Assembly: GCF_028583425.1 (NCBI RefSeq)
Contig: NC_072792.1
Coordinates: 11,644,176-11,708,175 of the forward strand
DNA from: Eublepharis macularius
Taxonomy: Eukaryota; Chordata; Lepidosauria; Squamata; Eublepharidae
Direction: 5' to 3'
Length of the DNA stretch: 64,000 bases
Made by a program: the position numbers and the translations under genes. A model generated the notes under the pieces. That model saw nothing but the letters and a program-made list of their open reading frames with translations. It had not been told where the DNA came from and did not search any database. This document shows positions 11,069 to 20,472 of this stretch, piece by piece. The number at the start of each line of letters is the position of its first letter. Within the stretch, counting starts at the first letter, position 1.

Positions 11069-11505
11069 AGAGTCTCTCTACAAGAGACACCTCGGTGTGT
11101 GTCCGTCAAGTGTAGGGAGACAAAATGTTAGCTAGGAAGCATAGTTTAAAAAGACAGAGCCAGCAGAGATCATTCCTCAGATGGTTTGTTAATTTCATCT
11201 TCACCTCCTGAATGCTCTGTCAATTTCACCTCTCCAGTCTAAAACTGTGTCAGATCACAACCAGAGGGCAGTGAGGAATGGAAATGGGCTGGAGCTGCCT
11301 TCCAGAGCCGGGCTTGGGTCTGGAGAGGTTCTAATGCGCTGAAGTTTCTCTTCTGGCATTCCACAGCCCCTTCACACAACTCCAGTGAATAGCAAAGCCT
11401 CTGCTCTGCTGCTGGTTCTGTCTTTTTAAGCTACGCTTCCCAGCTAAGATTGCATCTCCTGACACATGTTCTTCAGGTGTCAGATAACTCACGTAGAGAG
11501 TCTCT
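11069..11505. mobile_element. Palindromic MITE (AGAGTCTCTCTAC ends)
   Basis: Left end AGAGTCTCTCTACAAGAGAC and right end GTAGAGAGTCTCT are inverted. Inner blocks gtttaaaaagacagagccagcag and ctggttctgtctttttaag are also inverted over about 60 bases. A related copy is at 49213-49795. Non-coding. Confidence 0.7.
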
Positions 11506-11729
11506 CATTCACAAAGTATTCTATTGCTCTGTTGGGCTCAGGCGCACTAAAAAGAGAAAGGAAAGTCTTCAAGCTTCCGTAAGTATCATTTTTGCCAGCA
11601 GAAACGGCAGCAGGGGCTCCTGTTTGCCCCTTCCTTTGCAGGGCTTTGAAGGTGAGTTCTCCTGATCATACGTGTGACTGCAAGATGGGTCATGTCACAC
11701 ATTTAGAATTAAGAATATTAAGATAGAAT

Positions 11730-12560
11730 TAAAATTCAACAAGACCTGAATACTCTGGAGAAGTGGGCAGCTGTGAATAGGATGCAATTCAACAAAGACA
11801 AGTGCACAGTATTACATCTGGGCCACAAAAATGAGAAGCACAAATACTGGATGGGGGATACACTTCTGGGCAGTAGTATATGTGAAAGGGATCTTGGGGT
11901 AAGAGTGGACTGTAAACTGAATATGAGCAGTCAGTGTGATGCGGTGGCAAAAAAGGCTAATTCAATCTTGGGTTGTATCAAAGGGGCCATAGCATCGAAA
12001 TCGCAGGAGGTCATAGCCCCTCTCTATACTGCCTTGGTCAGGCCACACCTGGAGTATTGTGTGCAGTTCTGAAGGCCTCACTTCAAAAAGGATGTGGACA
12101 AAATCGAGAGGATGCAGAGGAGAGTGACAAGGATGATCAGGGGTCTGGAGACTGAGCCCTACGAGGAAAGGCTGAAGGCCTTGGGAATGTTTAGTTTGGA
12201 GAAGAGGAGGTTGAGGGGGGACATGATTGCTCTCTTTAAATATTTGAAAGGCTGTCATTTGGAGGAGGGCAGGGAGCTGTTCCAGTTGGCAGCAGAGGGT
12301 AGGACGCGAAGCAATGGGCTAAAACTACATGCACAAAGGTACTGACTGGATATTAGGAAAAACTTTTTTCACGGTCAGAGTAGTTCCAAAGTGGAATCAG
12401 CTGCCTAGGGAGGTGGTGAGCTCCCCCTCACGGGCAGTTTTCAAGAAGAGACTGGATGAATACTTGTCAGAGATGCTTTAGGCTGATCCTGCACTGGGCA
12501 GGGGGTTGGACTAGATGGTCTCTGTATGGACCCTTCCAACTCTATGATTCTATGATTTTG
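11730..12560 (+). pseudogene. CR1 LINE 3' fragment
   Basis: Two frames (11773-12072 and 12094-12345) give the CR1 RT C-terminus (MQFNKDKCTVLHLGHKN; LVRPHLEYCVQF; RMQRRVTRMIRGLE). A stop after CVQF separates them. The DNA ends with TATGATTCTATGATT, the CR1 3' octamer repeat, at 12540-12560. It is opposite in orientation to the CR1 at 7.1-11.0 kb, about 10% different by eye, and 5' truncated. Confidence 0.88.
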
Positions 12561-13409
12561 TGTATTTTGGCCTTTACTGCAGGAGGACAAGTGGGAAGGT
12601 TGGTTTGCAACCCCATTTCAAACGTCCTGCACTTCGTCCAACTGCTTGGTGCACTCTTGTGATTTTATTTAAACATTTCAATATCTCCTTCCTGTACACA
12701 AGTCCCTCTTTTGCTAACTTCATCTGGTGCTGTTTTTTTTAAAGGCCTCTGAATCTCAGTACAAACAGACAACATCAGGGGAAGGCCTTCACCTCCATTG
12801 TCCGATTCATTGGCTCTCTAAGGCCACAGGTCAGCCACAGTGTAAAACAGGCTTCTCGATAAGATGGATGTTCACTGGTCTGATCCAGCAGTGCTTTTCT
12901 CATGTTTCTAGTGCTCTAAAACAGATGGAGTAGAAAGAAGGCCGGCAGACACAGCCCATCACTCCAGCCCAGGCCCAGAAGCATCTGGACTGGTCACGCC
13001 TTCTAGCATCGTTTAGCACAGTCTGGACTTTGCAGGCTTCTTAGCATCCTCATCACCGGCCTCTGTCTCCTTTCTCCTGCCTTCCTGCTTTGTAATAGGA
13101 GTGGGGAGAAATCTAGGCCCCCTTCTTTCCTGTCCCCTGGAAGCAGGAGGCTGGCTAGTGGCCTCCCACCCACTTAGAAACACAGCTGGATGGTACCCCA
13201 TCTAGTACAACACCCTGTTGTACTCAGCACTATGCTCAGAGGAAAGCAAAAACCATCCAGAATCCCTGGCTAATTTGGCCTTCAGGATAATTCCTTCCTG
13301 ACCCCAAAGTGGCAATCAGCATTACCCTGAGCATATAATAAAGAGCCATGACAGCCTGGCACTAACTCATCCCTTCATGCCCTCCCTTCTTGATCTGCCT
13401 AAATTCATA
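12561..13409. other. Unassigned repeat-like sequence
   Basis: Contains ctggtctgatccagcagtgc (about 12878-12897) and a block at 13170-13350 (taattccttcctgacccca) that look like old interspersed repeats common in reptiles, but I cannot name them from sequence alone. No coding frame is supported. Confidence 0.35.
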
Positions 13410-13414
13410 CTGAG

Positions 13415-13863
13415 AGCCAAGCTACAAGTGACTTTTTCCACGTGGAGAACACTTGATTGTTCTTGCAAGTTTTCCTGGGAACTGAAGTCCGAGTGTCCTT
13501 CCCCTCTCTGTTAGAATCACTGCCTGAAGAGCCAGAGAAAGCCGGAGGCAGCAGCAGCTTTTGCAAATTGTTCCTCCAGTCACAAGCCTGCTCCTCTGGA
13601 GAAAGTCGCCGTGTCGGTGAAGCTCCCCGGGAGCAGGACGCCCAGGGAGAAAGTAGCAGCTGCCCGCCCCCAAACGATGGTTGAGAGCAGGCTTGTGACT
13701 GGAGGAACGATTTGCAAAAGTTGCTGCTGCCGCCGGCTTTCTCTGGCTCTTCAGGCAGCAATTCTAACAGAGAGGGGAAGGACCCTCGAACTTCACTTCC
13801 CAGGAAAACTTGCGAGAACAATCAAGTGTTCTCCACGTGAAAAAAGTCACTTGTAGCTTGGCT
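13415..13863. mobile_element. Palindromic MITE, CTNAG-target family (449 bp)
   Basis: Ends AGCCAAGCTACAAGTGAC and its complement; arms over 150 bases long fold together (for example ggaggcagcagcagcttttg with caaaagttgctgctgccgcc). Perfect 5-bp target duplication CTGAG at 13410-13414 and 13864-13868. The long open frames inside on both strands are mirror images produced by the palindrome and not genes. Confidence 0.85.
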
Positions 13864-13868
13864 CTGAG

Positions 13869-14507
13869 TTATATAGTCAGCACTGCTGCCAGATGGCCAT
13901 CTAGCCTCTTCTTTAAAACCTCCAAAGAAGGAGAGGGAGGAAGGAGCAAGGTTTTCCCTATACTTCCACTTGGCTACTCACAGAACTGTTAAGGGTAAGC
14001 AGAAGTCACAACAGGTGCCCAGAAGACACAACAATGGACCAAACCACAAAAGACGAATTACACATGTCTATGCGAGTGAATATAATCATGTCTGTTTCAA
14101 CCCAACTATGTCCATCTTCCTCGAGGTGAGCATGAGGTGTAGCCTTAGTCCGTGCACTTATGGACTATACGTGTAACCGCAGTGGCGAGTTTCTGTGGGC
14201 AGCATCAGCAATTTGCCGCTGTAGAGTGGTCACTTTTGTTTGCTTCCACTTCCCAACCAGGAGAAAGGGGGTAGAGAAAGAGGGGAAGGGGATGTCTGGT
14301 GGGAGGTCTGAAATGCCAATGTGGAGTGGGGAAGAGGGTGTGCCTGGTGGAACCTTCTCTCTTAAAATCACCAGTCCATCCCATCTCTCGACCAGGAGAA
14401 AGGTTGATGAGGACGAAGGGGGGGTGCAAGAGGGAAAAGGGAAGCTTGGCAAAGTGGAGGTACGTGATGAGATAGCATCCCACGTCATGGAGGAACGCTA
14501 AAGAAAC
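13869..14507. other. Left flank of the provirus, no feature seen
   Basis: Purine-rich patches (14260-14450) produce long open frames on both strands; no recognisable protein. A stretch near 14000-14030 (agaagtcacaacaggtg) recurs near 28563, suggesting a shared old repeat on both sides of the provirus. Confidence 0.35.
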
Positions 14508-14511
14508 CCAT
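14508..14511. repeat. Provirus target-site duplication, left (CCAT)
   Basis: CCAT directly before the TG of the 5' LTR and again at 27443-27446 directly after the CA of the 3' LTR. A 4-bp duplication is in the range made by several retroviral integrases (4-6 bp). Confidence 0.85.
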
Positions 14512-15473
14512 TGTTGCCAAGTAGGCCCCCTCCCCTGCTTTAAAGCCTGCTATGAACTGTGTTAGAGTTTCCTGCATCACTGTTTCACTGCTGCACCAAA
14601 GACTGCTTTGCACGTGTGTGTTCTGATACACGTGTCAGTTTCCTGCCTGCGCGTCAATTACCCTGCTGCAATAGACTGTGTAGTTTACTGACTCCATGTT
14701 TGGCTAACTGCACGAAGGACTCTCTTTCTGGGCAGCCCTGCCCTGACCTATATCTGGAATTCCCAGTGTGTGTTTGGACTGTGTTCCCCGTGCCTGCTTT
14801 GCCATCTGCCACGGACCGTGCCTGTTCCCCGCTTTGGACTGTGTTTTAAAGTGTTGTTCCCGCTGCCTCCATGGAAGCCTGCCTCATATGGGCCCAAGCC
14901 GCTGCTAGCAGCCGGGCGCCTGCCGGGGAAACCTCCAGCGAGCCTGGCTAGGCGCTCCCTGGTCAGTTCCCGCCTGGAGCCTCCCGCGGGCCGGTCGCCA
15001 AGCTTGCCCTCGCTACCGGGCAGCCTGCTATCCAGCCCCAGCTATGCCCAGCCGGCATCCATGTTCTCAGGCAGCCAGAAGACCCTGGGAAGAAGACTGC
15101 TTTGAGAAGCCATTTCGGCGAAGCGGGCACACCACGTCCGCAGCGAGAGCCCCTCGCCCCGCTCTGCATATCTTAGGAGCCGCCCCGGAGAAGGAACTAA
15201 GTGCCGACCATCCCAAGCACTTAAAGAACGCATCTCAAAGGAACCTCCGCATTCCAAAGCTGATGACATCAGGACAAGCCCTGTCCGCTGGAACATCCAT
15301 TCAGCCCACTTGGATTTCCCCCTCCCTCTTTTGTCCCCTCTTCCTGAGGTGTCACTTATCACAATCTGATTACCAAAGTGGCCCATCCAAGCCATTCAGT
15401 AGCCCATTAGACCCTTTGTTTTAAACTGTGAGAACCACCAAGTACAGCACCAGCCCCAGGGTACGTTTTGGGG

Positions 15474-15481
15474 TATTTAAG
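15474..15481 (+). promoter_or_regulatory. LTR TATA-like box
   Basis: TATTTAAG in an otherwise mixed-composition U3 end; followed 25-35 bases later by gctcaggccattccc, a plausible start region. The 3' LTR has the same box near 27026. Confidence 0.55.
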
Positions 15482-15606
15482 CTGGTCTCTCAGACCACTC
15501 GGTGCTCAGGCCATTCCCTATCCAGACTTCCTTGCTGTCCGTCTGTGGTTCCAGTGCTGGCATTGGGCCACCCTCGCTGCTGCGTCTCTGCTTCGCTTCA
15601 GGATAA

Positions 15607-15612
15607 GTGAGT
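15607..15612 (+). promoter_or_regulatory. Candidate major splice donor in the LTR
   Basis: GTGAGT preceded by ATAA, a strong donor match. It is the best donor I see upstream of gag and would pair with acceptors near 22123-22172 to make env mRNA. A donor inside the LTR (R region) is a feature known from foamy viruses. Not tested by RNA data. Confidence 0.45.
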
Positions 15613-15868
15613 ATTCCCCCTATCATCGTTGGGAACCAGCTAATGCGAACGTCTCTGTATTTCATACTCTATGTTTCTTAGACCTTGTATGTTCTTTGTA
15701 TGATTGTGCAAGCTAGGCTTACGCTACACTCAATACACGTGTTTGGACCTTACTCCTTGTCTGCCTCTTTTTCACTAGAGTGTCTGGGATCGGGACCTCC
15801 GTAAACATAGGTTATGATCCTCGCTTAATATTAATAGTTACAGACTGCTACAGCTAATTCCCCATTAT

Positions 15869-15874
15869 AATAAA
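15869..15874 (+). terminator. LTR polyadenylation signal AATAAA
   Basis: AATAAA 17 bases before the LTR end; the equivalent in the 3' LTR is at 27420-27425. Cleavage 10-30 bases downstream would fall at or past the LTR edge, leaving almost no U5. Confidence 0.5.
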
Positions 15875-15897
15875 GAGCAGTTCTGGTAACAGTTTAC

Positions 15898-15916
15898 TGG
15901 TGGAGAATGCGGGCAT
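15898..15916 (+). other. Primer-binding site matching tRNA-Ala
   Basis: TGGTGGAGAATGCGGGCAT, six bases after the LTR, is complementary over 19 bases to the 3' end (with CCA) of a vertebrate tRNA-Ala(AGC) as I recall it (…GCCCGCATTCTCCA). Reverse transcription would start here. The offset of six bases from the LTR (usually about two) is slightly unusual. Confidence 0.7.
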
Positions 15917-17298
15917 AACCCAGTTCGTGTGAATACACGTGAGTCGACACGCGTGTCTTCAGCGAACTGACTTAGAGGAAAATTTTCCAGACCTCAGTGT
16001 AAAGAGCGCAATTTAGCTCAGGGAATTAAAAGTGTGAATGTGTGTGGCTCTAGCGAGCATTTCTATCTTGTGGGTTGGCTTTTCCCCATTTCCTCCTTCA
16101 GCCAGCTTTGGACTACTTGCCTTTTGTGGTGCACCGCGAGGCCCTCCAGCCGTTATAACCGGTGTACTGTGGGTGAGGACCTCTGAACTGGTGAAGTTCC
16201 TGGCCACCTTCCGGGCCGCCTAAACGCGTCTATGTGGGTGGGATCCCAGAAGTAGGCTCTATAGATTTATATATATCCTGAAGCAGCACATATAAAATTC
16301 TCTTCCGCCCTCCCCCGTCTCTCCTAAGTCCGTCCAAACCCCCGTTCCTGCCAGCACTTAGGCTTCAATCCCCGCTCCGGAGGAAACGTGAAGGGATCGT
16401 TAGTCCGTTTGGTTGTTCAGTCAGTTTAGCTTTGGGAATCTGAAGCCAGGTTCCTGAAGCCCCGCGGCAGCCGGCCGCACCGTGCTTGAGAGTTTTAAGT
16501 TAGACTCTTGGGCGCTTTTCCGCTTGCGAGTTTTAAGTCAGACTCGTGGGCGCACCTCGCTTGAGAGTTAGTAGGACTCTTGAGCGCTTTTCCGCTTGGG
16601 AGTACAGTAAGCTTTACTCCTGAGCACTTTTGCTTGGGGACTTGCAGAGGCAGTCCTTGAGCGCTTTCAGTCTTTTGGTCTTGGCTTGGAGACAGTTTAA
16701 CCGTTTGTCTCTGAGCGCGAGGCCTGGGGACTTTTTGGAGTTTAGTTCTTGGGCAGAGAGCTTGAGAGCATTTTGGCTTCTGAGCAGAGGCTTGGGAGCA
16801 TTTCTGGTTGCCTGAGCAGAGGCTTAGGAGACCCCTTAGTTGCAGTTTCCGGGCAGAGGCTTGGGAACACTTTTTGGTTTTCTGAGCGCATAGGCTTGGG
16901 AGACCCCTGAGCTTTGGCTTCTGAGCAGAGGCTTGGAAGCACTGAGCGTTTTTGGTTCTTGGGCTTAGAGAGCTTGAGAGCACCCTCTGAGCCAGTAAAC
17001 TTTTCCTGGTCCCGTGGCTTGTAGGCAAGCTTGAAACGGGAATAGGAATTTTCCCTTCTCCCCCGGTGGAGAAGAACTGAGTGTAGGACCCTTAAAATAC
17101 CCTGTAAACCCTAAAAGTAGAACCTTAAAACCCCCTGGTAAAAACCCTTGAGGACCTGAGGGAAGGATAAACCTCCCAAAAGGGACATAGAGAGGAAGAA
17201 GTTGTTAAAACCCTTGAGCAGCTTTAATCGCCCCACCCCTGGTGTCGCTGATCCACTCTTTAACCTCCCCCGAGATCAGCCTTAAACTAAAAGGAAAA
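15917..17298 (+). other. Proviral leader, 1.4 kb
   Basis: Non-coding between the primer site and the gag ATG. Its 16480-17000 part is built of degenerate short repeats (see separate entry). Leaders of retroviruses carry dimerisation and packaging signals; which bases do so here is unknown. A 177-codon minus-strand frame here is a by-product of the repeats. Confidence 0.6.
16480..17000 (+). repeat. Degenerate ~35-45 nt repeats in the leader
   Basis: Variants of gagcgcttttccgcttgg and ctgagcagaggcttgggagc recur about a dozen times with changing spacing. They are not exact tandem copies. Confidence 0.7.
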
Positions 17299-19254
17299 AT
17301 GTACCGGGCAAACCCCACCGTGCCCCGCCTGGAGAAGTGGCTAGTTAAGAAGGGAGATTGCCCTTGGGAAGCCGGTTCCTTCAAGGGACCCGACCCACTC
17401 CAGATAGTTAGAAGCGCCTTCCAGGACTTCTGTGACAAGGAGAAACCTAGGTCTAGCAAAAAGGACAGATATGGAGCCTGGGCACTTTTCACCGCCCTGC
17501 AGGACAGTGTGTCCCTAATTAGCAAGTTACAAACAGCACAGGAGGAGTTAGAGGAGAGGTCAAAACGAGAGCAGGACGCCCTGCGTCTAGAAATCCAGAG
17601 CCTCAGGACCAAACTAGTCGAACAGGAAAGAGACCATGAGGAGAAAGCAGTTGAGTGGCGCGCCGAACGCGTCAATTTCATATTAGAGAAGCAAGGACTA
17701 ACTACCGCCCTCCAGGACGCTCAGCACAAGGCTGAAGCGGCCACCGCTCGTGCCGATATGGCTGAACACGCATTAACTGAGGGACAAGAAGAGATTACTA
17801 AGCTCACCCATGCCGCCCGGTTCATGGCGGACCACAACCAGTCTAAAGCCGCAGCCGCGGACCATTCAGCTTGTAAGAGGGAGCTAGAGGCCCTAAAGCG
17901 ACACTTGGGGATGCAACAGGCCGTAATTTCCGCCGTGCACCCCTCAAATCTCTTGGCCCTCCCAGAAGATAGTAAGGATAGCTGGGCATCTCAATCGCCC
18001 CAACCCGAGGAAGCCCCACAGCCCCTCCATCCAATAGCCACTAAGGAAATAGTATCCATGGACGAGGATGGCAGGAAGACAGACCGGGTCGTTAAAGAAA
18101 CCCGCAATTGGAGGCCCGATGAGCTCCAAGCCATAGCAGATCGCATGGGACCCCTAAACCGAGACACAGCCATCCAGTGGTTCACCCATGTGACCACCTC
18201 CCAGCCCTCCGCTAGTGGTTCCGATGTGGCCCAGCTGGCCCGCCAATGCGCTGCCCCTGAAATAGTCTCGGCCCTCAATGCCTATATCTCTAACCGAAGG
18301 CTAGCCACGCGCAGCCAGTATGGAGCAATTAAAGAAATTTGTGCATTCCTGTGGCCCACCAAAAGCTTGAAAGCCCTGTACATTGCGGAGTCCCAGAAAC
18401 CTGGAGAGGACCCAGAGGCATATTTAGCCAGAAAGCAGCTCCTAGCCGAACTAGCAGACGAGGTAGACTTAGACTTGAGCGACATGCCTGACTTCGATGA
18501 CTTAGAGTTTAGGAGAGCAGTCATAGATGGGCTCAATAGTACCACCCGCCTAGCCCTAGCAGGAGTAGAGCCCGGGAGCATCTCATGGGGAGACCTGGAA
18601 GCTCGCATCAGAAGCATTGCTGGCCTGTTGCGAGAAATCGGCGCCATCCGCCATGTGAAGTCCCCGGCCTCCCATAGGAAAGAGAGTGAGCCCATCAACA
18701 CAGTCACGTATGCCAACCATGGTCCCCACTCCCAATATCGGCCCCAAGGGCATAGCTCGTACTCGGAGCCTAGAGGTGGCATCTTGCGTGGGAAAAGCAG
18801 TAGCTTCACTCGGGGCCGCAGCCAAAGGGACTCTCATCCAGGAGTAACCTTTGCGCCCACCCCCAGTCACTACCCTTCCTCCCCACAGGGACCCTCTGAG
18901 CCCTGGAGACCTGTGCTGCCCTCGGCACCCCCGCCCCCTCGGGCACCTCACCCCTACAATCACCAGGTCTACCCTCCCCCAAGTCAGGCTGACTCCTGGA
19001 GACCGCAGCCAAAGGACCATGAGGAGCCCTCTGACCTAGGCAGCCCGCCGCCAGCCAGGGACTCACTCCGCTGGGAACTCTGGAAGCAGCTCAAGGATCA
19101 TGGGGCAGACATGGAGCTCTTCCACCAGCAGCCCACTTCAGTTCTTCTCTCTGCCCTTCTAGACATCTTTGGGAAAGGCCCTCCCCAACATGCACAGCCA
19201 GTGGCTACAGTAAGAGGAGAGCCGCCACCAGCTGGGAACCCCTTTTTCCAATAG
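17299..19254 (+). CDS. gag: Retroviral Gag polyprotein
   Basis: The start is the ATG at 17299 (the frame is open upstream to a GTG at 17242); 651 codons ending in UAG at 19252-19254. Residues about 60-190 form a long charged heptad-rich coiled coil. A capsid-like region follows (about 280-460) with a major-homology-like segment GEDPEAYLARKQL near residues 368-380. The C-terminal third is Pro/Ser/Arg-rich, with a PSAP late-domain motif at 541-544 and a basic RGKSSSFTRGRSQR stretch. There is no glycine at position 2, so no myristoylation, and no CCHC zinc knuckle; the basic stretch may bind RNA instead. Gag would assemble the virus core. The frame is intact. A long coiled coil without myristate or zinc knuckle recalls foamy Gag, while the capsid-like segment recalls gamma/epsilon types; no firm assignment. 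Confidence 0.82.
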   Translation: MYRANPTVPRLEKWLVKKGDCPWEAGSFKGPDPLQIVRSAFQDFCDKEKPRSSKKDRYGAWALFTALQDSVSLISKLQTAQEELEERSKREQDALRLEIQSLRTKLVEQERDHEEKAVEWRAERVNFILEKQGLTTALQDAQHKAEAATARADMAEHALTEGQEEITKLTHAARFMADHNQSKAAAADHSACKRELEALKRHLGMQQAVISAVHPSNLLALPEDSKDSWASQSPQPEEAPQPLHPIATKEIVSMDEDGRKTDRVVKETRNWRPDELQAIADRMGPLNRDTAIQWFTHVTTSQPSASGSDVAQLARQCAAPEIVSALNAYISNRRLATRSQYGAIKEICAFLWPTKSLKALYIAESQKPGEDPEAYLARKQLLAELADEVDLDLSDMPDFDDLEFRRAVIDGLNSTTRLALAGVEPGSISWGDLEARIRSIAGLLREIGAIRHVKSPASHRKESEPINTVTYANHGPHSQYRPQGHSSYSEPRGGILRGKSSSFTRGRSQRDSHPGVTFAPTPSHYPSSPQGPSEPWRPVLPSAPPPPRAPHPYNHQVYPPPSQADSWRPQPKDHEEPSDLGSPPPARDSLRWELWKQLKDHGADMELFHQQPTSVLLSALLDIFGKGPPQHAQPVATVRGEPPPAGNPFFQ

Positions 19255-19306
19255 GGATGCCCGGGGATCACACATGCTTCTCCCCACTTAACTGCCTGTG
19301 GGAGAA
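19252..19306 (+). promoter_or_regulatory. Possible UAG readthrough site with downstream hairpin
   Basis: Gag ends CAA-UAG-GGA, and the same frame stays open for 405 codons. A 7-bp hairpin (TTCTCCC at 19278-19284 with GGGAGAA at 19300-19306) lies 23 bases downstream. In gammaretroviruses UAG followed by G and a downstream pseudoknot gives a few percent Gag-Pol. Here the extension is not Pol. Readthrough is inferred from layout only. Confidence 0.4.
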
Positions 19307-20472
19307 AACCAAAGGTTGAGGCTAGCCTTCGACCTCCGGGAACTAAAAATAGCTGGAAACTTAAAAGAGAGAAGGAAAGATTCCAAAGGGTGATTCGCAC
19401 CCAGAACCCAGCACCAACTTTGCCAGACACCTCTAAAGGAAATCTGGCAGAGCTGCAAAATAAAATCCATGAGCTCATAAGCGTAAACAGGGAACAGAAT
19501 TTAAAAATAAATGATCTTAATAAAGAGAATGAGGAATTAAAAGAAAAATTAAATGCTTGCACAATAGAGAAAGAGCAGCTCCACAATAAATTCCTTAGCA
19601 TGCAGACTTTGCTGGAGAACCAGAATAATGAAACCGCCACTTTAAAAACCCTGATGCAAAATCTCCTGGAATCCCAGAGACTCACTGAAGCCAGATTAAA
19701 GACTTTAGAGGAACAATCAGTGATTGAATCAGCACCCCGCCCCGCCAAAGGCAGTGAAACAGGTAGCCAGTCACCTTTGCCTCCAATTTCTGCCTCAGCC
19801 CCCATGCCCAAGAAGCCAGAATTCACTTTAGCCTCTGAGCATGTGCAGAGTTTAAAAGTCATTCCCCAAGAAATTGTCTTGGCTCCCATAGACTGCCCCC
19901 AGCCAAGCTATACACAGCCCACCGTGACAGTGCCCTCTTGCAATGACCCTGAAAACCAAACAGACGAGAGTAAAAATGCAGTTCCTTTAAAAGAATTAAA
20001 TTGCTTTGAGAATCCAGTGCTTGCAACTACACACCAAATAGCTTTCTGTCAGCCTTCCCTGACTAACACCCCTGAAGAAAACCTCATGTTGGGCCTGTGT
20101 GGTTTAGTAGTGCTTGAGCTAATTCAGAGACATTTGTGTATCTGTTTCCACATTTTAAAAGGCTCAAGCCCAAAACTTAGTGAAAAGGTAGAGCCTCCAG
20201 CAGTAAGTGCAGTCAGGAATGTAATAATGCAAGTGAGCAGACTCCAGAAAGACTCCCAGTTGCTAGCAGCATCTAAAGCAGACTGTTTCCACTCAGCGCT
20301 ACACCCCCACCCCTCATTGAAATGGAAAAACTGGCCAGACCAGGATTCTGACCTCCTCCCAGTTCTTCCTTTTGTCCTCTCCCAGGCTGAAGTAAGCCCA
20401 AATAAATGTAATCACTGGTTCCCTGTCAGAATTTGGAAGGGATTGGAACCAGGAGTGGAAAAGCCACCTTAA
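19255..20472 (+). CDS. ORF2: novel coiled-coil protein in the place of pro-pol
   Basis: The 405-codon frame is in phase with gag after a single UAG and has no ATG until 19600, inside the coiled coil, so it is best read as a C-terminal extension of Gag or as a decayed gene. About 60 residues in, a heptad-rich segment of about 100 residues begins (LQNKIHELISVN, LNKENEELKEKLN, KTLEEQ). A Pro/Ser-rich tail with a short hydrophobic patch (LGLCGLVVLELI) follows. There is no protease DTG or RT YXDD motif. The DNA is more A-rich than gag. It could be captured host sequence or a diverged viral protein; I do not recognise it. It ends in TAA at 20470-20472. Confidence 0.6.
   Translation, partial: GCPGITHASPHLTACGRKPKVEASLRPPGTKNSWKLKREKERFQRVIRTQNPAPTLPDTSKGNLAELQNKIHELISVNREQNLKINDLNKENEELKEKLNACTIEKEQLHNKFLSMQTLLENQNNETATLKTLMQNLLESQRLTEARLKTLEEQSVIESAPRPAKGSETGSQSPLPPISASAPMPKKPEFTLASEHVQSLKVIPQEIVLAPIDCPQPSYTQPTVTVPSCNDPENQTDESKNAVPLKELNCFENPVLATTHQIAFCQPSLTNTPEENLMLGLCGLVVLELIQRHLCICFHILKGSSPKLSEKVEPPAVSAVRNVIMQVSRLQKDSQLLAASKADCFHSALHPHPSLKWKNWPDQDSDLLPVLPFVLSQAEVSPNKCNHWFPVRIWKGLEPGVEKPP

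Larger units (their letters stand above)
14512..15891 (+). repeat. 5' LTR (1380 bp)
   Basis: Starts TGTTGCCAAG and ends GGTAACA. A TATA-like TATTTAAG lies at 15474-15481, placing transcription start near 15505. A strong splice donor GTGAGT is at 15607-15612, about 100 bases into the transcript. AATAAA lies at 15869-15874, only 17 bases from the LTR end. The LTR is long and GC-rich in its U3 middle part. Confidence 0.93.

Noticed and set aside
13405..13856. Similar open frames on plus and minus strands
   Set aside because: They are the two arms of a palindromic MITE read in opposite directions.
14559..15716. Several open frames in the 5' LTR, repeated at 26111-27267
   Set aside because: They exist in both LTRs only because the LTRs are identical; no start context, no known domain, and overlapping frames on both strands.
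16495..17028. 177-codon minus-strand frame in the proviral leader with repeated peptide units
   Set aside because: The peptide repeats mirror the degenerate DNA repeats of the leader; no promoter or homologue seen on that strand.
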